NCBI GenBank assembly: GCA_002633025.1
Contig: NMRB01000175.1
Coordinates: 338,219 to 402,218, forward strand
Reading direction: 5' to 3'
Source: Notospermus geniculatus
Taxonomy: Eukaryota > Nemertea > Pilidiophora > Heteronemertea > Lineidae
DNA length: 64,000 nucleotides
Shown: in pieces, positions 30,741-44,027 of the stretch
How positions within the stretch are numbered: the stretch's first letter is position 1
Layout of the letters: each line of letters starts with the position of its first letter
Made by a program: the position numbers and the translations under genes
The notes under the pieces: model-generated
The model's database searches: none
What the model saw: the letters and a program-made list of their open reading frames with translations, nothing else
What the model was told of the DNA's origin: nothing

Positions 30741-33700
30741 GACTCGATCAGGACCGCGTGCACACCAACAACAAGCAAGCTGTCAGTTGTTGGTGTTCCA
30801 GACAAAAACCCATCTTCAGGAATAGTTCACAGAACCAATCTATCTATCTCGCCTACTTGGTGCATTGTTGACAGTGACTATTGAGGTGGCAGCTGGCATT
30901 TTCGAAAACACGATATGTCACCAAAATACAATGCACATTAGTGTTGTTCCTGACAATTACGTTGTACAGCTAAAAGCTGTTTTAACGACTGCTATATCGA
31001 TGTTTGTTTTTGACTTCGTGTGTGTTTTAAGAGAGTGCGGAAACAATGCAGTGTCATGATAGCAGTCCCAGACGTACACTTTCCATGCTGAATGTATGTT
31101 CCATTTCGTCCAGCTTGACTTGAGACAAAATCGAGATGTGAATAATATCAATATGCACCATGCACCGAACGGATGAACAAATATCAACGCTTTTAATGCT
31201 ACGATGAGGTCACGTAACTTTCCAGTCAGGTGCAATAATGATGCCGGTGTGGCAATCACGAATAAAGCGATGCAAAGTGAAAACTAACAAAATATTCGAT
31301 GGATGTTATTAAAAAACATTGCCATCAGTTCTCAAATTTAAAAAAATCACCGAGAGTCGATTTTAGATTGACGAAGTTGAAACGAATATCGATTGACGAA
31401 AGAGTTACCTTTTAACGAGGCCCAGCTGATTGGTGTAGCACGCTTCAGGCTTACCTTTCCAAAGCGACAGTGCAGCGACGAAAGGGACGCATACGCATAC
31501 CTCGTTCGCCCGTTATGGCGTCGTTCTTTACGCGCGTCATGTGGGTCACAACATCCCACGTGATCTCATTAACTGAAATAATGTTCTTGGTTGTTCTGAT
31601 CGACGCATTAGCGGAAATCACGCCGCCAGAATCAGAAATATCATCATATGACCGCAGGCCAGGCCAATGCCCGATATGACCTAATATTAGACAGGGACAT
31701 GAGTATGACTGTGTCCTCATTCCCTCGACCCGGAAATGGGCGACTGCCAATGTGACAATTAGAGATAATCATAGAGTTGGTTGAAAGAGGAATTAGCGCT
31801 CTGGAGTTTTTTATTTGGAAACAATGGTTTTGCAGTGTCAGAAAGTAAGCCATACTGCCGTCATGAGGAGAGCTTCATTGTACAATGTAGTAAATGGCAA
31901 GAACCTGTATCAATGCAGAGGGCAACGCAAGCACATAGGCCTACATGTACTTGATGAGAATCTGCAATCGGGCATTACTGCAACCTCAGATTTCTGAAGC
32001 TGAGCAGTGACGTCAGGGTAATTGATGTCAGGAATGACGTGAAGTAAGTCCAGGAACGTCCCTTTTTGTACTTTTTGTAGAGTAGTTCCAAATAGCCGTG
32101 AGTGTGGGTGGATATAAAAGCTGACAGACAGAAAGACGGACGGCGCGGGGACGGCGGAAGTCCATGATGATGAATGTTGGTACGTTGTTGCAGAAGAAAT
32201 GTTCAGCAACGAACTGCGCGTTAAGAGGAACTTACGGCAATCTAAGTAGTCCTATAAGCTGACACCTGGTCCTGAAGTAGTCCCGACATCACGGACACGT
32301 CCCACACAAACCCAACTGGACGGCTCGAAGTTCGGACGGACAGAACACCAAATGCGCCAACCATGGATTCCCAATCACACGCGTCCCGTGGAATCAGTTG
32401 GTGCCATGCCAACGGCAGTGACTAATGCCCCATGCACAGATAATTATTCATATCAATACTTGTAGCTGGAGCTGACTTTATCGGTGGCACTCTCTGGAGC
32501 TTTTGACAATGGATAGAGAATTAGTTATGCATCAAGGCATCAGCAATACTATCCTCCACTCCGCATGATATGTCTATTAAAGGTACACTACCTTTTGTAT
32601 TTTCTAAGTAAGATTTTATGCTCCGAAAACACCACAGGACGTATTGTGACAGCGTCCACCAAAAAGCTAGAAACGGCGTTGGATATTACGAGGCTACATA
32701 ATTAAGGGTGTTTCCTTGATCATTGCTTGATCGCCAAAAGACGGCAGCAAAATTCTAGCGGACCAATACAATATAAAATTTCCTGATTGGTGCTCAATCA
32801 ACCATGAATAGGTCCCCAAGGCATTGGATTGCACTGTAGTGACTCCTGTTGGTCAACTTAATGACAGCTCCTATTCTACAAGCTAAGGAATAAGTCCGCT
32901 TTTATTGTTCAACGAAGTAAGTAGGATGTATGTCTCTCGACATACGACCATCAAATATAACCATGCAACAGCCGACTATCTGCATGACCTAGGGCTCCCA
33001 TTCTCGCACACCTGGACATTCTGTTGAAACCACACTGCACAACAGCACTTGCGATGGCACTGAAGTGATTCACCCTGTTCACCACTCGAATCATCAGGGT
33101 AAGGGCAAAGTCCCCGATAATTTTGAAGATCACGCGGCATTCTTGCGCAAGAAAGAACATACGAAGCATGAGAGGCACATGAGATCGACCAAGATTGTAT
33201 GAAATATCTGTAATTCGTACGACGCAGTTCAGACCGCAGGTCTAGACTGTTCTTTCAAATCAGTGGCTATAAATAGACCAACGTTCTTTTTCGACGAATC
33301 TTCGCTTTGTGAATAACGCCACTCACATGTACAATACTTGAAAGACTCGCATGATAAATTGTCGGCTTGACAAATGAATATGTCAAAAGGATTATAGATG
33401 GATATGTTCAAAATATTTTTATATTAGGTTCATCTTTTTTATATAGGAAAATAAATTTGAGGTGACAGTGTCGTGCAGAAAGTGCAACAGCTAACAGCAA
33501 GAACAATCTGATTGAGAGTGATCCAACGAATAAAAACTCGTTTCCATGACACCACCGATCATCCATACGATGAATTTAATTTCATAAAACCTTTGATGAC
33601 AACGAGAGGTACGGTTACAGATAATGAACTTGGGAATAATGGGGCATGACGGCGGAGAGTTTCGTTGTTTCAATGCGCAAACATTTGCAGTTGGTTTTAC

Positions 33701-34785
33701 CAAAATATCTATAACCTCGCATTATAAAAATATGGGGTTATACGCATACACCATTTCATGCAAGTGAAGTGAAAAACAATGTGCTAAAAAGACGATTTGG
33801 CCTCCTTACCTGATCAACCATGTGCTACAAGACGTGCTGGCGTATGCATTCTGCTAGGCTGCGGAACTGCTAGCCACCTTACACCATGGTTACGAAATGA
33901 ACAGACACCGCGTTGTCATTATTGGTTTGTTTAATAGCCATGACTACGAACAAGGAAGTTGGGCCTTTCTGCTTAAAATCAGACCGGAAAGCCATGCCCG
34001 TTGAAACATGTCGCCATGCTCACGAACATCCGCCTCCGCGGCCTTCAAGTAATCAAAGTTTTGTATCAGGGCCACGTCGAGTATCAGAATATGTAAAAAA
34101 GAAATACGCTGATCACGGATCTCTGCCTTAAATTGTGTTGGGCGCAGATGAAGCTTGACGCTGTGCCTGGGGACTACGTTCGTTTTCATTGGTCCAATTC
34201 AAAAGTGTCGTTGTTGGTGTCGTTTCCCGCCCTCCTTAAGTACCGACTGGGCCAGCCTATGAGGACACCTACGTGGCCTCGTCGTGACTGACGCGTTGGT
34301 TTGGTCCCCATCCCCGAAGTTAGAGTATGCACGTTGGGAGTGTCTTCTCGGTGTGTGGGAGACCCAATTTACTCCCCCATAACGCCATCGCCCATGCTGT
34401 ACCTCTAACCGGCCACTGTCTAATAATCCGACTGGCCCAACTCCTAATATCTGTATGCTGACTAAATCGACCAATGGTGATGCCTTTCAGCAGTCGACTA
34501 TACGGAATCGCGCGTGCCTCCACCAACCAGTGGTCTTTTTCACTTGTTAGGGACCAGTTGACCTTGATAAAAATCATCCTGCGCGATCTGTACAGCTGTC
34601 GTTCTTTCTATCTGTTCTAAAGGCGATAAAGTTTGATTGATGAGCGCCTCTCCCAGCTGCGCAGTCTGCAATGATCTGTAACAAAGTTTCCGTCGCAACA
34701 AAAATGGAAACTTTGTTATACAGAAGGCTAGCATCGATAGACAATCACTTTCTTAGAATCTCTTACAATAAGACGAAATACATCG
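30741..34785. other. long intergenic stretch, nothing recognised
   Basis: About 4 kb with no frame of protein character. Contains a TAGGCCTACATGTA chain at 31936-31949. Small exons of a spliced gene could be missed by eye. Confidence 0.4.
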
Positions 34786-34957
34786 TAGTCTAGGCTGTAA
34801 GGGCAAAAATTCGTCGGAATTCCGCAAATTGGTATAAAGTTATGAAATTTGGCACAGTGGTAGAGTTTTTGATGCTTATTAATTTCAGGACGGGTGACAC
34901 GTGAAAAACGCCCCCTGGTGGCCGCCATCTTGATTTTTACCCTTACAGCCTAGACTA
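34786..34957. mobile_element. 172-bp MITE carrying adjacent CTCF- and YY1-like motifs
   Basis: Terminal repeats TAGTCTAGGCTGTAAGGGCA (then AAAAT) and ATTTTTACCCTTACAGCCTA (then GACTA). Near the right end, on the minus strand, CAAGATGGCGGC is followed by CCACCAGGGGGCG (34909-34932). Confidence 0.8.
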
Positions 34958-35406
34958 ATCGATACCTCACCCTGGCAGAGGCGCTAATCGACTGGGCTTG
35001 GACCAAGTTTCGCCGCCATCACGACTGTACGGGCAGCACCACGGGGATCGTCATTTCGCAATGGACTATAGATGCCTGCGGTCAAAAGTTCACGGCGCAG
35101 GTCACGCACGCGCCGCGCCGCGGGACTTTCACAACAACAGTGAAAGCAGTCCATGGGATATTGCCATGGTTATCTAGGTCTGTCGCCTGGCTACGTCATC
35201 GACAAAAATATTAAACATGTACACCCGTGGCGATTAGTTCTTTCACTTTCGTTTCGACCAATGCCACATCAGACACATTTGACTAGTTGTAGTACGAGTA
35301 AAGATCGTCTTTGATTCTGAACGAATGGACCTGCTGCATGCAGAATGAAATGAAAGAGACATTTCAAGGAACAGTCTATAGACCAACTTATGGTACCCAA
35401 GTCGAA
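34958..35406. other. intergenic, GC-rich patch
   Basis: A CpG-rich run (CACGCGCCGCGCCGCGGG near 35110) but no gene recognised. Confidence 0.35.
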
Positions 35407-35524
35407 GGCCCGTATTCTAGAAGCCTCCTTAACTCTAAGGTCCACTTTAATCTTTTGTATTCTGCCCTGCAAACAATAGCTAAAGGTAAACCTTAGAGTT
35501 AAGGAAGCTTCTAGAATACGGCCC
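35407..35524. mobile_element. fold-back MITE, GGCCCGTATTCTAGAAGC ends
   Basis: GGCCCGTATTCTAGAAGCCT at the left pairs with AGGAAGCTTCTAGAATACGG (then CCC) at the right; arms also include TTAACTCTAAGGT. About 118 bp. Confidence 0.85.
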
Positions 35525-35561
35525 ATAATCTCTATGACAAAATATTCATCTTTTTCTTTCT

Positions 35562-36250
35562 CGTTAAAGACCTACGGTTACGATATGTAATCTATGTGAC
35601 AGAACCGCCCCACTTTCTTTCTCGCTAAGGCCTAAATGTACGTTACGATATGTGATCCATGTGACAAAACCGCTACATTTTCTTTTTCGTTAAGGCCTAC
35701 GGTTACGATATGTGACAAAACTGCCCCACTTTCTTTCTCGTTAAGGCCTACGTTACGATATGTGATCTATGTGACAAAACCGCCCCATTTTCTTTCTCGT
35801 TAAGGCCTACGTTTGCGATATGTGATCTATGTGACAAAACCGCCTCATTTTCTTTCTCGTTCAGGCCTACGGTTACGATATGTGATCTATGTGAAAAAAC
35901 CGCCTTATTTTCTTTCTCATTAAGGCCTACGGTTGCGATATGTGATCTATGTGACATAACCGCCTCATTTTCTTTCTCGTTAAGGCCTACATGTATGTAT
36001 GGTTGCGATATGTGATCTACGTGACAAAATCGCCTCATATTCTTTCTCGTTAAGGCCTACGTTTGCGATATGTGATCTATGTGACAAAACCGCCTCATTT
36101 TCTTTCTCGTTAAGGCCTACGTTTGCGATATGTGATCTACATGTATGTGACAAAACCGCCTCATTTTCTTTCTCGTTAAGGCCTACGTTTGCGATATGTG
36201 ACCTGTGTGATAAAACCGCGACATTTTCTTTCTCGTTAAGGCCTACAGTT
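35562..36250. repeat. 60-bp minisatellite, about 11-12 units, open in frame on both strands
   Basis: Unit of the form GTTAAGGCCTACGTTTGCGA ... CCGCCTCATTTTCTTTCTC. The period is exactly 60 bp over several units (35761-35940). Because 60 bp is 20 codons, the minus strand reads as a repeated VGLNEKENEAVLSHRSHIAN and the plus strand stays open as well. One unit has an extra CATGTA (36140-36145) that keeps the frame. Codon-like appearance follows from the period; no other coding evidence. Confidence 0.9.
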
Positions 36251-37240
36251 GTTGCGGTATCCATGCAATCGATGTAACAAACCTGACATCCAAAAACCAA
36301 CGTGTCCACTGCGCACTTCCGAGAATAGGCCGAGGTGTTAACAGCTAATCTTGTTTGGTCGTCACTTTGTGGCATTTTTATCTTTCAAAATATCCACCAC
36401 CTTACTTGTATGTGTACACCGTCGTCAAAGCTACCAAAATGTAAGTGTGACTAAACAGATAAACTACGTAGCGTCTTAACTCTGTTGACAAAACCCGTTA
36501 GGGTAGCCTCTTTTAAATAGGTCGGACACCCATCGGTAAGAATGCCTTTAGATATCTATATATGCAACAAAAACCAGCCAGGCCCCTTTATAATTCTCAG
36601 CGACAATTGGGCCAACGGTGCAGAATATATGAAAGGGCTTGTGGGGAATATGAAAAAAGGCACTTGTTCGCCAGAAACCATGCGTAGATAAAAACAGGTC
36701 GAACTTGTTTGAGCTTGCAAAAGGAATAAATCAACGTTGACATCAGATAAACCGGTCGACATACTTGACGTATGATGCGTTGAAAGGGTCATTAACAAAA
36801 GGCTTGATCTCTGTGTCTTGTTCGAAGAGGAAATATTGCTTACGTGGCTCAATCGTCTAGTTTGCGATCTGTCCGCAAGGCGTTGGTTGACATCTGCGTA
36901 TTTCGAACTGCGCAGCGACGGGACCGTGACATGATGAAATGGAATGTGCTGGGTCATTAACACCGATACCAGTATGAATCATATGTTTATATAAGTGACT
37001 GTCAATGGATTGTTGCCAATTGGATATTGACGCGGATGGCGGATTCTAGGACTATATACTTCAAATGAAGGACTAAAAAGGTTTCGGGACGAATCATAGA
37101 TAACATTGATATTAAAGAAGAGTAGGCCAATGTCAATTATAAAAACGAATAAAAATCTAGGAAGCTTTGACACCATCATTTCAACTCTCTTTTTTTTATA
37201 AAATCCGGCGACCGATCGATGTGATACTCCCATCTCTACC
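36251..37240. other. intergenic, nothing recognised
   Basis: A 135-residue minus-strand frame (36556-36963) shows no protein-like pattern. No repeats of note. Confidence 0.4.
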
Positions 37241-37573
37241 TTGAGCCCCGAAAGTTGGCAGGGTGTCCATTTTCAAATTCTATTTCCGAAGTCAAACAGT
37301 CTCGCGCACACCAAAAAAGGCCACCATGCATTCTTCCATTCGATTTCGATGCTGCGTCGATTTCGATGCTGCGTTGTACTAAATTTCAAATTCAGATTCG
37401 ACTATGATGACGTCATTCCTATTTATAGACTGACCAATCAGAGACAATCCGGGTACGAGGTTGATTATGTAGGTCAACCTCGCACCAATTGATACCTGCT
37501 TCTGGTTGGTCAAGTCAACAGACTTTTGAAGTAGAATTTGAAAAGGGAGTCCCAGCCAACTTCCGGGGCTCAA
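37241..37573. mobile_element. MITE, 333 bp, TTGAGCCCCGAAAGTTGGC ends
   Basis: TTGAGCCCCGAAAGTTGGCA at the left matches GCCAACTTCCGGGGCTCAA at the right, with further pairing of TTTTCAAATTCTATTTC and GAAGTAGAATTTGAAAA. An inner palindromic part GAGGTTGATTATGTAGGTC is also present. Confidence 0.85.
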
Positions 37574-39033
37574 CGTACAGATGGAGTATTGGGAATAGAG
37601 TATGGAGGTGGACGAGTTCTTGGAGCCTCTCTGCGGTAAACAATGGCACACCCCTCCCAGCACCTATTTCCCAAAGTGACAACATGTTAATGATGGCGCC
37701 GAGTCCATTTACACGTCGAACTTACATCCTTCAAAACTCTCCACCGCGAAAAACACACATCATTTGCGAGCGTGAGCCCACTTTTTGCTACAATATAGCT
37801 ACACCATTATGGCTTGAGTGGCAGATTAGAGCTGTTCATAATGAATTAATAAACAGAGCAGTAAGTGCATGGAACGCCATTTGCTTTTTATTTTAACAGT
37901 ACTGTAAAGTGAAATTAGTCCATGATAATTCTAAACGGTTGTTTGAAAGAGGTTGTGGTTGTCTGTCGCAAATGCTCATTATGCACACAAAATGTTCACA
38001 AATTTCGGTCTGTATGACGCTTGATTGAGGAAATGCACCGCATGAAATGGTGACGTGGCGACCACATGACTCCCGTGTGTCATCCATTTCAAGTGCATTT
38101 TTTGACCAGAACCTGCGATTTGAAGGGCCTACGTGAAGGAATTAACCCCAGCGGTGGCCTCCCGAGGCCGTGCAAGGAAATTTGATGAAAAAGGGATACG
38201 TGTACAATATGCAAAGATTGAACGTTTGCCCTGACCATCCATATTTAGAATCGGAAATAAGTGTAAGCATCATAAGCATATTCTTAAATGGGATAAAACA
38301 ACGAGCACTCGCCGGCTTTCAGCTGTTGAAGGCGTTTCCGTACCACGTAGCCCATACCAATGATCGGCCAACGCCTGCATAATACGTCAGGAGAGCCCTC
38401 GCCCCCCCCCCCCCCCACNATAGAGAGACTCTCTCAGATTTGAAAACAGACACTGCGACCTGCAGGCGGGCCTGCAGGGCGCAGAAACAATACTTACTTC
38501 ACACGTCGAAGACAATTCCTGGCTTGCACCGACAAAGAAACATCCAAATCGACGCGCGACCCAAAAAGAACAACCTGGAATACAAGCCAGTCGTCACATT
38601 TTAGCTCATCTTATCTAAGACCTACTAACCCGACGTCTTTGTCATTGAAACGTCCTTCGTGGCCTCCTGTACAAGCATGGCACAGCTATCAATAGCCTTA
38701 CGAAAGCCATGCATCAAGTTATTGTCATCAGTCAAAGTCTGCGTGGAAGTAAATCATGATCAGATCGAAAAGTTGAAATGAGAAGTGGGACACTTTTATG
38801 ACTATCAAACGAATCAAAGGCTCTATATGTATGTATGTATGTATGTATTTCTGTATGGATTCATCACGGGATGAGCTCATGATGCCCCGACATGCCTGAC
38901 AGAACAGGCGGTCGTCGTCCTATATTGCATAAAAGATCTTGACTGCTCGTTGTTTATCACCGTCTGTATTGCAAGGAATGGTAAACACACGTTGTTTCCG
39001 CTAAATGCCGTAACCTATATGCACCGGACTCCA
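37574..39033. other. intergenic with poly-C, a gap base and a TATG microsatellite
   Basis: A C-run at 38402-38416 ends at a single N (38419). A (TATG)n run lies at 38825-38848. No gene seen. Confidence 0.5.
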
Positions 39034-39762
39034 GGACCCATATTGCCAGCTTAGTTGGCTGCTAGTGGTGTACAATGGGTGAGGTCAAATAAAAAAGTTA
39101 ACTAATAGTTAACCCTAAAGTTAACTTTTAGTCGCAATAACACTTGAATTTGACCTCCCCCTGAGAGTTGAGTCAACTCATAGTTAACTACGAGTTAACT
39201 ACGAGTTAACTAAAAGTTGACACTTTTTTGACTACGAAGTAACCCTGTAGTTAACATAACCCCAGGAAATCGTACAGAGTTAAGAAAAATGTACTACAGC
39301 TCATGTACATGAGGAGATAACCGCCTGGCAGTTAACTTTTAGTCAACAGGAGGGGAGGTCAAATGTTAGAGTTGGCAGTGTCAGCCATGTTTGCTGTTCC
39401 AATGCATCAGATTTTTGCTTTTAAGGCATGCAAGAGGAGCAGAAAACTTTGTGAGGACCCCTGCTTACAGCGGTGAGCCAATAGAAAGACATATGTGACT
39501 GACTCAGGTGCAGTTTGATGACCTTGTGGACTCAGAGTTAACAAAGTGTTAACTATTTGTTAACCTTTAGTTAACTAAAGAGTTAACTAATAGTTAGCCT
39601 GAAGTCCGAGTTAGGGGTTCAAGTTAACTATTTTTTCATGGTTACCCTGGGGTAATCTTGGTGTCAACGTTAACTATGAGATTTGACCTCACCCATTGGC
39701 CTGTACAAACTGGGTGATTTAGTAACTAACTAAGCCTAGCAAGGTTTCATGAATATGGGCCC
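39034..39762. mobile_element. GTTAAC-rich inverted-repeat element, about 730 bp
   Basis: Outer arms GGACCCATATTGCCAGCTTA and (reverse strand) GGGCCCATATTCATG pair, as do inner arms ATGGGTGAGGTCAAAT and ATTTGACCTCACCCAT. I count 15 GTTAAC hexamers between them, in both flanking contexts (AGTTAACTA, TGTTAACC). Non-coding. Confidence 0.75.
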
Positions 39763-39763
39763 A

Positions 39764-39870
39764 GGCGCCGTATGCATAAAACATCTTAAGTGTAAAATTT
39801 CCCTTAACCTATTGTTCCAAACAAAAGATAAGGAACATTTTACACTTAAGATGTTTTGTGCATACGGCCC
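39764..39870. mobile_element. fold-back MITE, GCCGTATGCATAAAACATC ends
   Basis: GGCGCCGTATGCATAAAACA (then TCTTAAGTG) at the left pairs with CACTTAAGATGTTTTGTGCA (then TACGGCCC) at the right. Directly abuts the 39034-39762 element. Confidence 0.85.
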
Positions 39871-40768
39871 CATCACAAATACGTTTCTAATCTTTTCGTT
39901 GGTCCTCTATTCTTCAAAAGGCTGGTTTTCCACCATCGTCCTTCACAACCGAAATTTTCTACATTTTAGTTGCCCATAACTAGAGTCAACTTGTAGGAGA
40001 AACTCTCACTTGGAGGCCGGATTGTTCTAGAAATGCCTTTTAGTCGACAAGCGGGAATGTACTGGGGAAAGGGCGATACAGCGAAACAGGCGTGACAATA
40101 CGTCATCGCTAAACATGTACTTACTTGTAATCTGTTGCCACTTCAGACACACCCTACGGCACCTTGAAGGTCGGACCACTTGAAGATAAGGCAATCAACC
40201 TTTCTATACCCGCAACAGAAACTACGATTGAAACAGAAATCCTGAAAGCCCTCGTGGCTTCCCAGAGATAAGATTTCTGAAAAAAGTCCGCGAAAAAACT
40301 CCCAGGTCTCATCACAGACCAGGAAGAATCATACACATGCCATGATTCTTGTCAACGGGCGGGCTCGCTTTACTTATTACGAAATATACAAAAACACATA
40401 TTACATAAGATGGTAACAACGTTGGCGTGCTCGTCCCGAGCGCCATCTTGAAACGCACAATCGAACAATGATTTAGGATTTGTTGTTGGCATGCCATTTA
40501 CCGATTTCGCATGTACATTGTACCTGTCGTGGAAGCTAGTTTATCGCTTCGCTATCTCGACTTCTGCTGAAATTAACCAGCGGGCGAGAAGATCAATCAT
40601 GTGCCTGTAAATTTAAAACCGTGATTTTACGTCAGCTATAGCTGCAAACACTGGCCCATTGGCAATGTTAGAGCGTTATTGGATGGATTCTTTTAAAAAA
40701 TAAAGAACCAATGATGCCATCGAGAAGGCGGGTCTCAGCAAGTGCTAACTTTAAACTAAAACAATGAA
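39871..40768. other. intergenic, nothing recognised
   Basis: No gene or clear repeat structure. Confidence 0.4.
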
Positions 40769-41020
40769 GGATATAAATAAAAGTGGAAAATAAGAAGTAG
40801 GAGATTTTGGAATTTTGCTAGAATTTTTCAATTTCCCAAATTGGGAGAAATTTTTTCCCATTTTGAGAAATTTTCTTAAAATGACATAAAATTTTGTCTG
40901 ATTTTTCGGGCGATATTTCTCAAAATGGGAAAAAAATTTCTCCCAATTTGAGAAATTGAAAAATTCGCGCAAAGTGCCAACATTTCCCACTTCTTATTTT
41001 CCACTTTTATTTCTTACTCC
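40769..41020. mobile_element. AT-rich fold-back element, about 250 bp
   Basis: AATAAAAGTGGAAAATAAGA near the left end pairs with TCTTATTTTCCACTTTTATT at the right; central arms (AATTGGGAGAAATTTTTTCC and its complement) also pair. Confidence 0.8.
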
Positions 41021-43233
41021 CTTAATGGTGGCTTCATCATTGTCAGGTACAGTTTTTATGACATCTCAGTCCCTTGTTTCATTATCGACGACTGAGGCGA
41101 AGCGAAACGTTACGTTTATACATGTAGGCCTATCACAGACATTCTAAAGCATTATTCGCACAAATTGATGCGTTCCAACGCAAGCGGTGCCTCACCCCGT
41201 GTAACCTCCTAATAAAACACGCAGTAAACCGTGCACTGAAATTTAATTCAGCCCGGAAGCACCTTTCGGTGTTTTTCTTCGCCGACAATAACACTCGGCG
41301 CGTGCTCTACGCCCCGCATCCTCATGCTCTCATCCATGTGTCTACTAATAATTGACCTAGCATTTAATTATTATACGCACCAGGTTTTATCATGAATCCA
41401 CATGCACGAACGCGAGCACCGCGAACAAAGGCAATGAACCAACGGACAAAGGACCGCAATATTGACGCGTACGTGCATGGCGGTTACTGCAAAAACTCCT
41501 CGCTTACCAAATTACATTCGCTTTAGCATTGGACCAGAGATAATCAGGTAACAGTATTTCATGTCGATTTTCTTCTAAAAAATGATATTACATTTTCATT
41601 TCTAATTATATTTGCGCGTATTGACTAATGAATGTTTATATTACATTGTGTGTCTAATTGTAATCATCATGTCCCACTGCGGAGACATAGATACAGACAG
41701 TCATGTGCTTCTGGTAATTTCTTTTTTTAATGAAACGCGTCCTAAATATATGTCATCGCTACCACGCCTTCTGTACTGTGCATACCGGAAGTACATTTCT
41801 GATGTCGCTTCCTTACCATTAATGACGTCATCACTCAAATGGTAACTTAATTTGACCCCCCGGCCCCCGTGTGACAAAATATCAACAGACTATTTCACAA
41901 TCACTCGGCAAAAAATCAGCAATTTTATTCAATATACATGTAGTTGGGACATAAAATAGACTCCATTGAGAGGTAATAGATGAATACGAATATTACACTG
42001 TTCACGTGTTTCCGAACTGGCGATGATCTACAGAAGCTGCCAAACAGCAATATCAGCAGGTAAAATCTAACTACAGCAACGCACAAAAAAGATTTTTTCA
42101 GGGACAAAATTTCGCCCGAACACAGAATCATTATTTAGCACATGTGCATGTATGCATATGGTTTTCTTCCTGAAGAATAGCCCACGCATAAAGTGCATGA
42201 GGTGGCACGCATTCTGATCCACCATGGTACCCCTCGGGGCCATGTTCCGCCTCATTCAAGTATTGAAAATGATATGACACGAAGGTATTAATTGTCTAAT
42301 ACGGGGATGGAGGAGCACGGGCGCTATTTGAGATGTCATAATGGGTCCGTCTATGGTTGGTTCTATGTGGACACCATGAGGCACGTGGCCCTTGTATACC
42401 GCTTGGCCGAGCGGACATGGTAAAATAATAATGACTGATTGACGTGCACACAGGTGGTTGGTTGTATACCAGCTTCAATGAGAAAAGATGTATCAGCTTG
42501 CTTTTTATCATGTGGAAATTTGTGAGAGTTTTAGCAAACGGCATGATTGGTCATGCTTACACCCATTCTGCATATTGCATCGTGTAGAAATCGGCTAACC
42601 TCTTACTACACTCTGCAGCAAGCAGCCAGATTCCGTGTTCAACGCTTTGGGATTTTCTCGACGTGCGCCCAATCAGAAGCCTCGTTTCTTCGTCGTTCAC
42701 GGAAGGAAAATTATCAGTGATGTCATTTTATCAAATTTTGATTGGTCAACGTCATTACCGGGAACACATCATGCACGTGGGTCGGTGCAACTGCAAGCTT
42801 TGCCGTGATTGGTTGCTATTTTTGGGACCGGGGAAATCCGTTGAACACGGAATGTGGTTTGCTTGCGTGAAGGTCAAGGGAAGAGAAGTCGACTCTTTAC
42901 CTGAACTCAGTGAAGATGGATTACATCGTGCTCTGATGATTTACTGCCCCGTGCAATGTTTGCATGGCTGCACGTACATGTATATACATGTACTTCGGCT
43001 TTCACCTATAGGCCTACGCGAGTCCATTACGTCGGGTTCCCTATTGGAGTTCGTGCGAACTGACCGTTGAGGGTGTCAGAAAGTCAAAGAAGTCAGTCCC
43101 AGAATATGGTCTTGTTCAAGCATAGTTGAAAGAAATAGATGCCTTTTTGTAAATGATTTAATGTACACGGATTATCAGCTCCCTAGTCACACTACTTTCC
43201 CTTTGATTCTTTATTGTACAATGTATGTACATG
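41021..43233. other. intergenic, nothing recognised
   Basis: Contains TACATGTAGGCCTA at 41119-41132 and a TACATGTATATACATGTA run near 42975. A 135-residue plus-strand frame at 42663-43070 looks non-coding. Confidence 0.4.
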
Positions 43234-44026
43234 TACACTCTTGTAGGAAAGTAAAAGGACAGCAAGTTTTCCTAAATATCTCAAAAACCATTGGAGCTAC
43301 AGCAATGGTATTTGCACCCAATCTGTAGCAACATGTTGGGCCTAGAACCATGGTGTTTTGACAAAAATCTATTTTAATTAATTAAGAGAAAAATGACATT
43401 TTGTAAAATGACTTTTTTCACAATTTTTGAAAAATCGTCAGATTTCAAAATTTCTTTCTTCGTTACATTCCACGTGCCTGACTGACCAACATCTGCAACT
43501 TTTCCCTTTTAAAATATCAAGAGAAAATGCCTCTTTTTGCATTTTTCAGCAAAATGAATCCCACTCATACAGTCAAACAGACAACACCTCTAGGACAGCC
43601 CCTCTTAGCCAGGAATCTTGTTGTCATAACAGACAGTGATCAACAAAACCTGTGGTCTCCCAAGACCCTTGTTATATTGGCAGTATGACGTAACTTCCTT
43701 TTACAAATAAAAGCCAATTCATGGTATTGATGAGGTTTTGCACTGAACAGACATGGGTTGAAGTCAGTGTCACTTCTCATTTGGTGCATAACATGAGAAC
43801 TGAACTGGAACTGCCCCAGGCCTGCTCTTCAGAGTATAAAATCCGTAAAGAGGGGCTGTCCAAGAGGTGTTTCTATATGACTGTGTGAGTGGGATTTATT
43901 TTTGCTAAAAAATGCCAAAAAAGGCATTTTCTCTTGAGATTCTAAAAAGGATAAGTTGCAGATGTTGGTCCGTCAGGCAAGTTGAATATCATGAAGAAAG
44001 AAAATTTGAAATCGGACGATTTTTCA
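43234..44026. mobile_element. TA-flanked transposon with long inverted arms, right end lost at N
   Basis: Begins TA/CACTCTTGTAGGAAAGTA inside a pre-existing TACATGTA. 43430-43610 is mirrored in reverse by 43860-44026 (for example ACACCTCTAGGACAGCCCCT versus AGGGGCTGTCCAAGAGGTGT). The outer right arm is missing because of the N at 44027. The CA terminus at a TA fits a Tc1/mariner-type element. No transposase frame is present. Confidence 0.65.
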
Positions 44027-44027
44027 N

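Noticed and set aside
43427-43639. 70-residue plus-strand frame
   Set aside because: Lies in the inverted arm of a transposon and is mirrored by the other arm; not coding.
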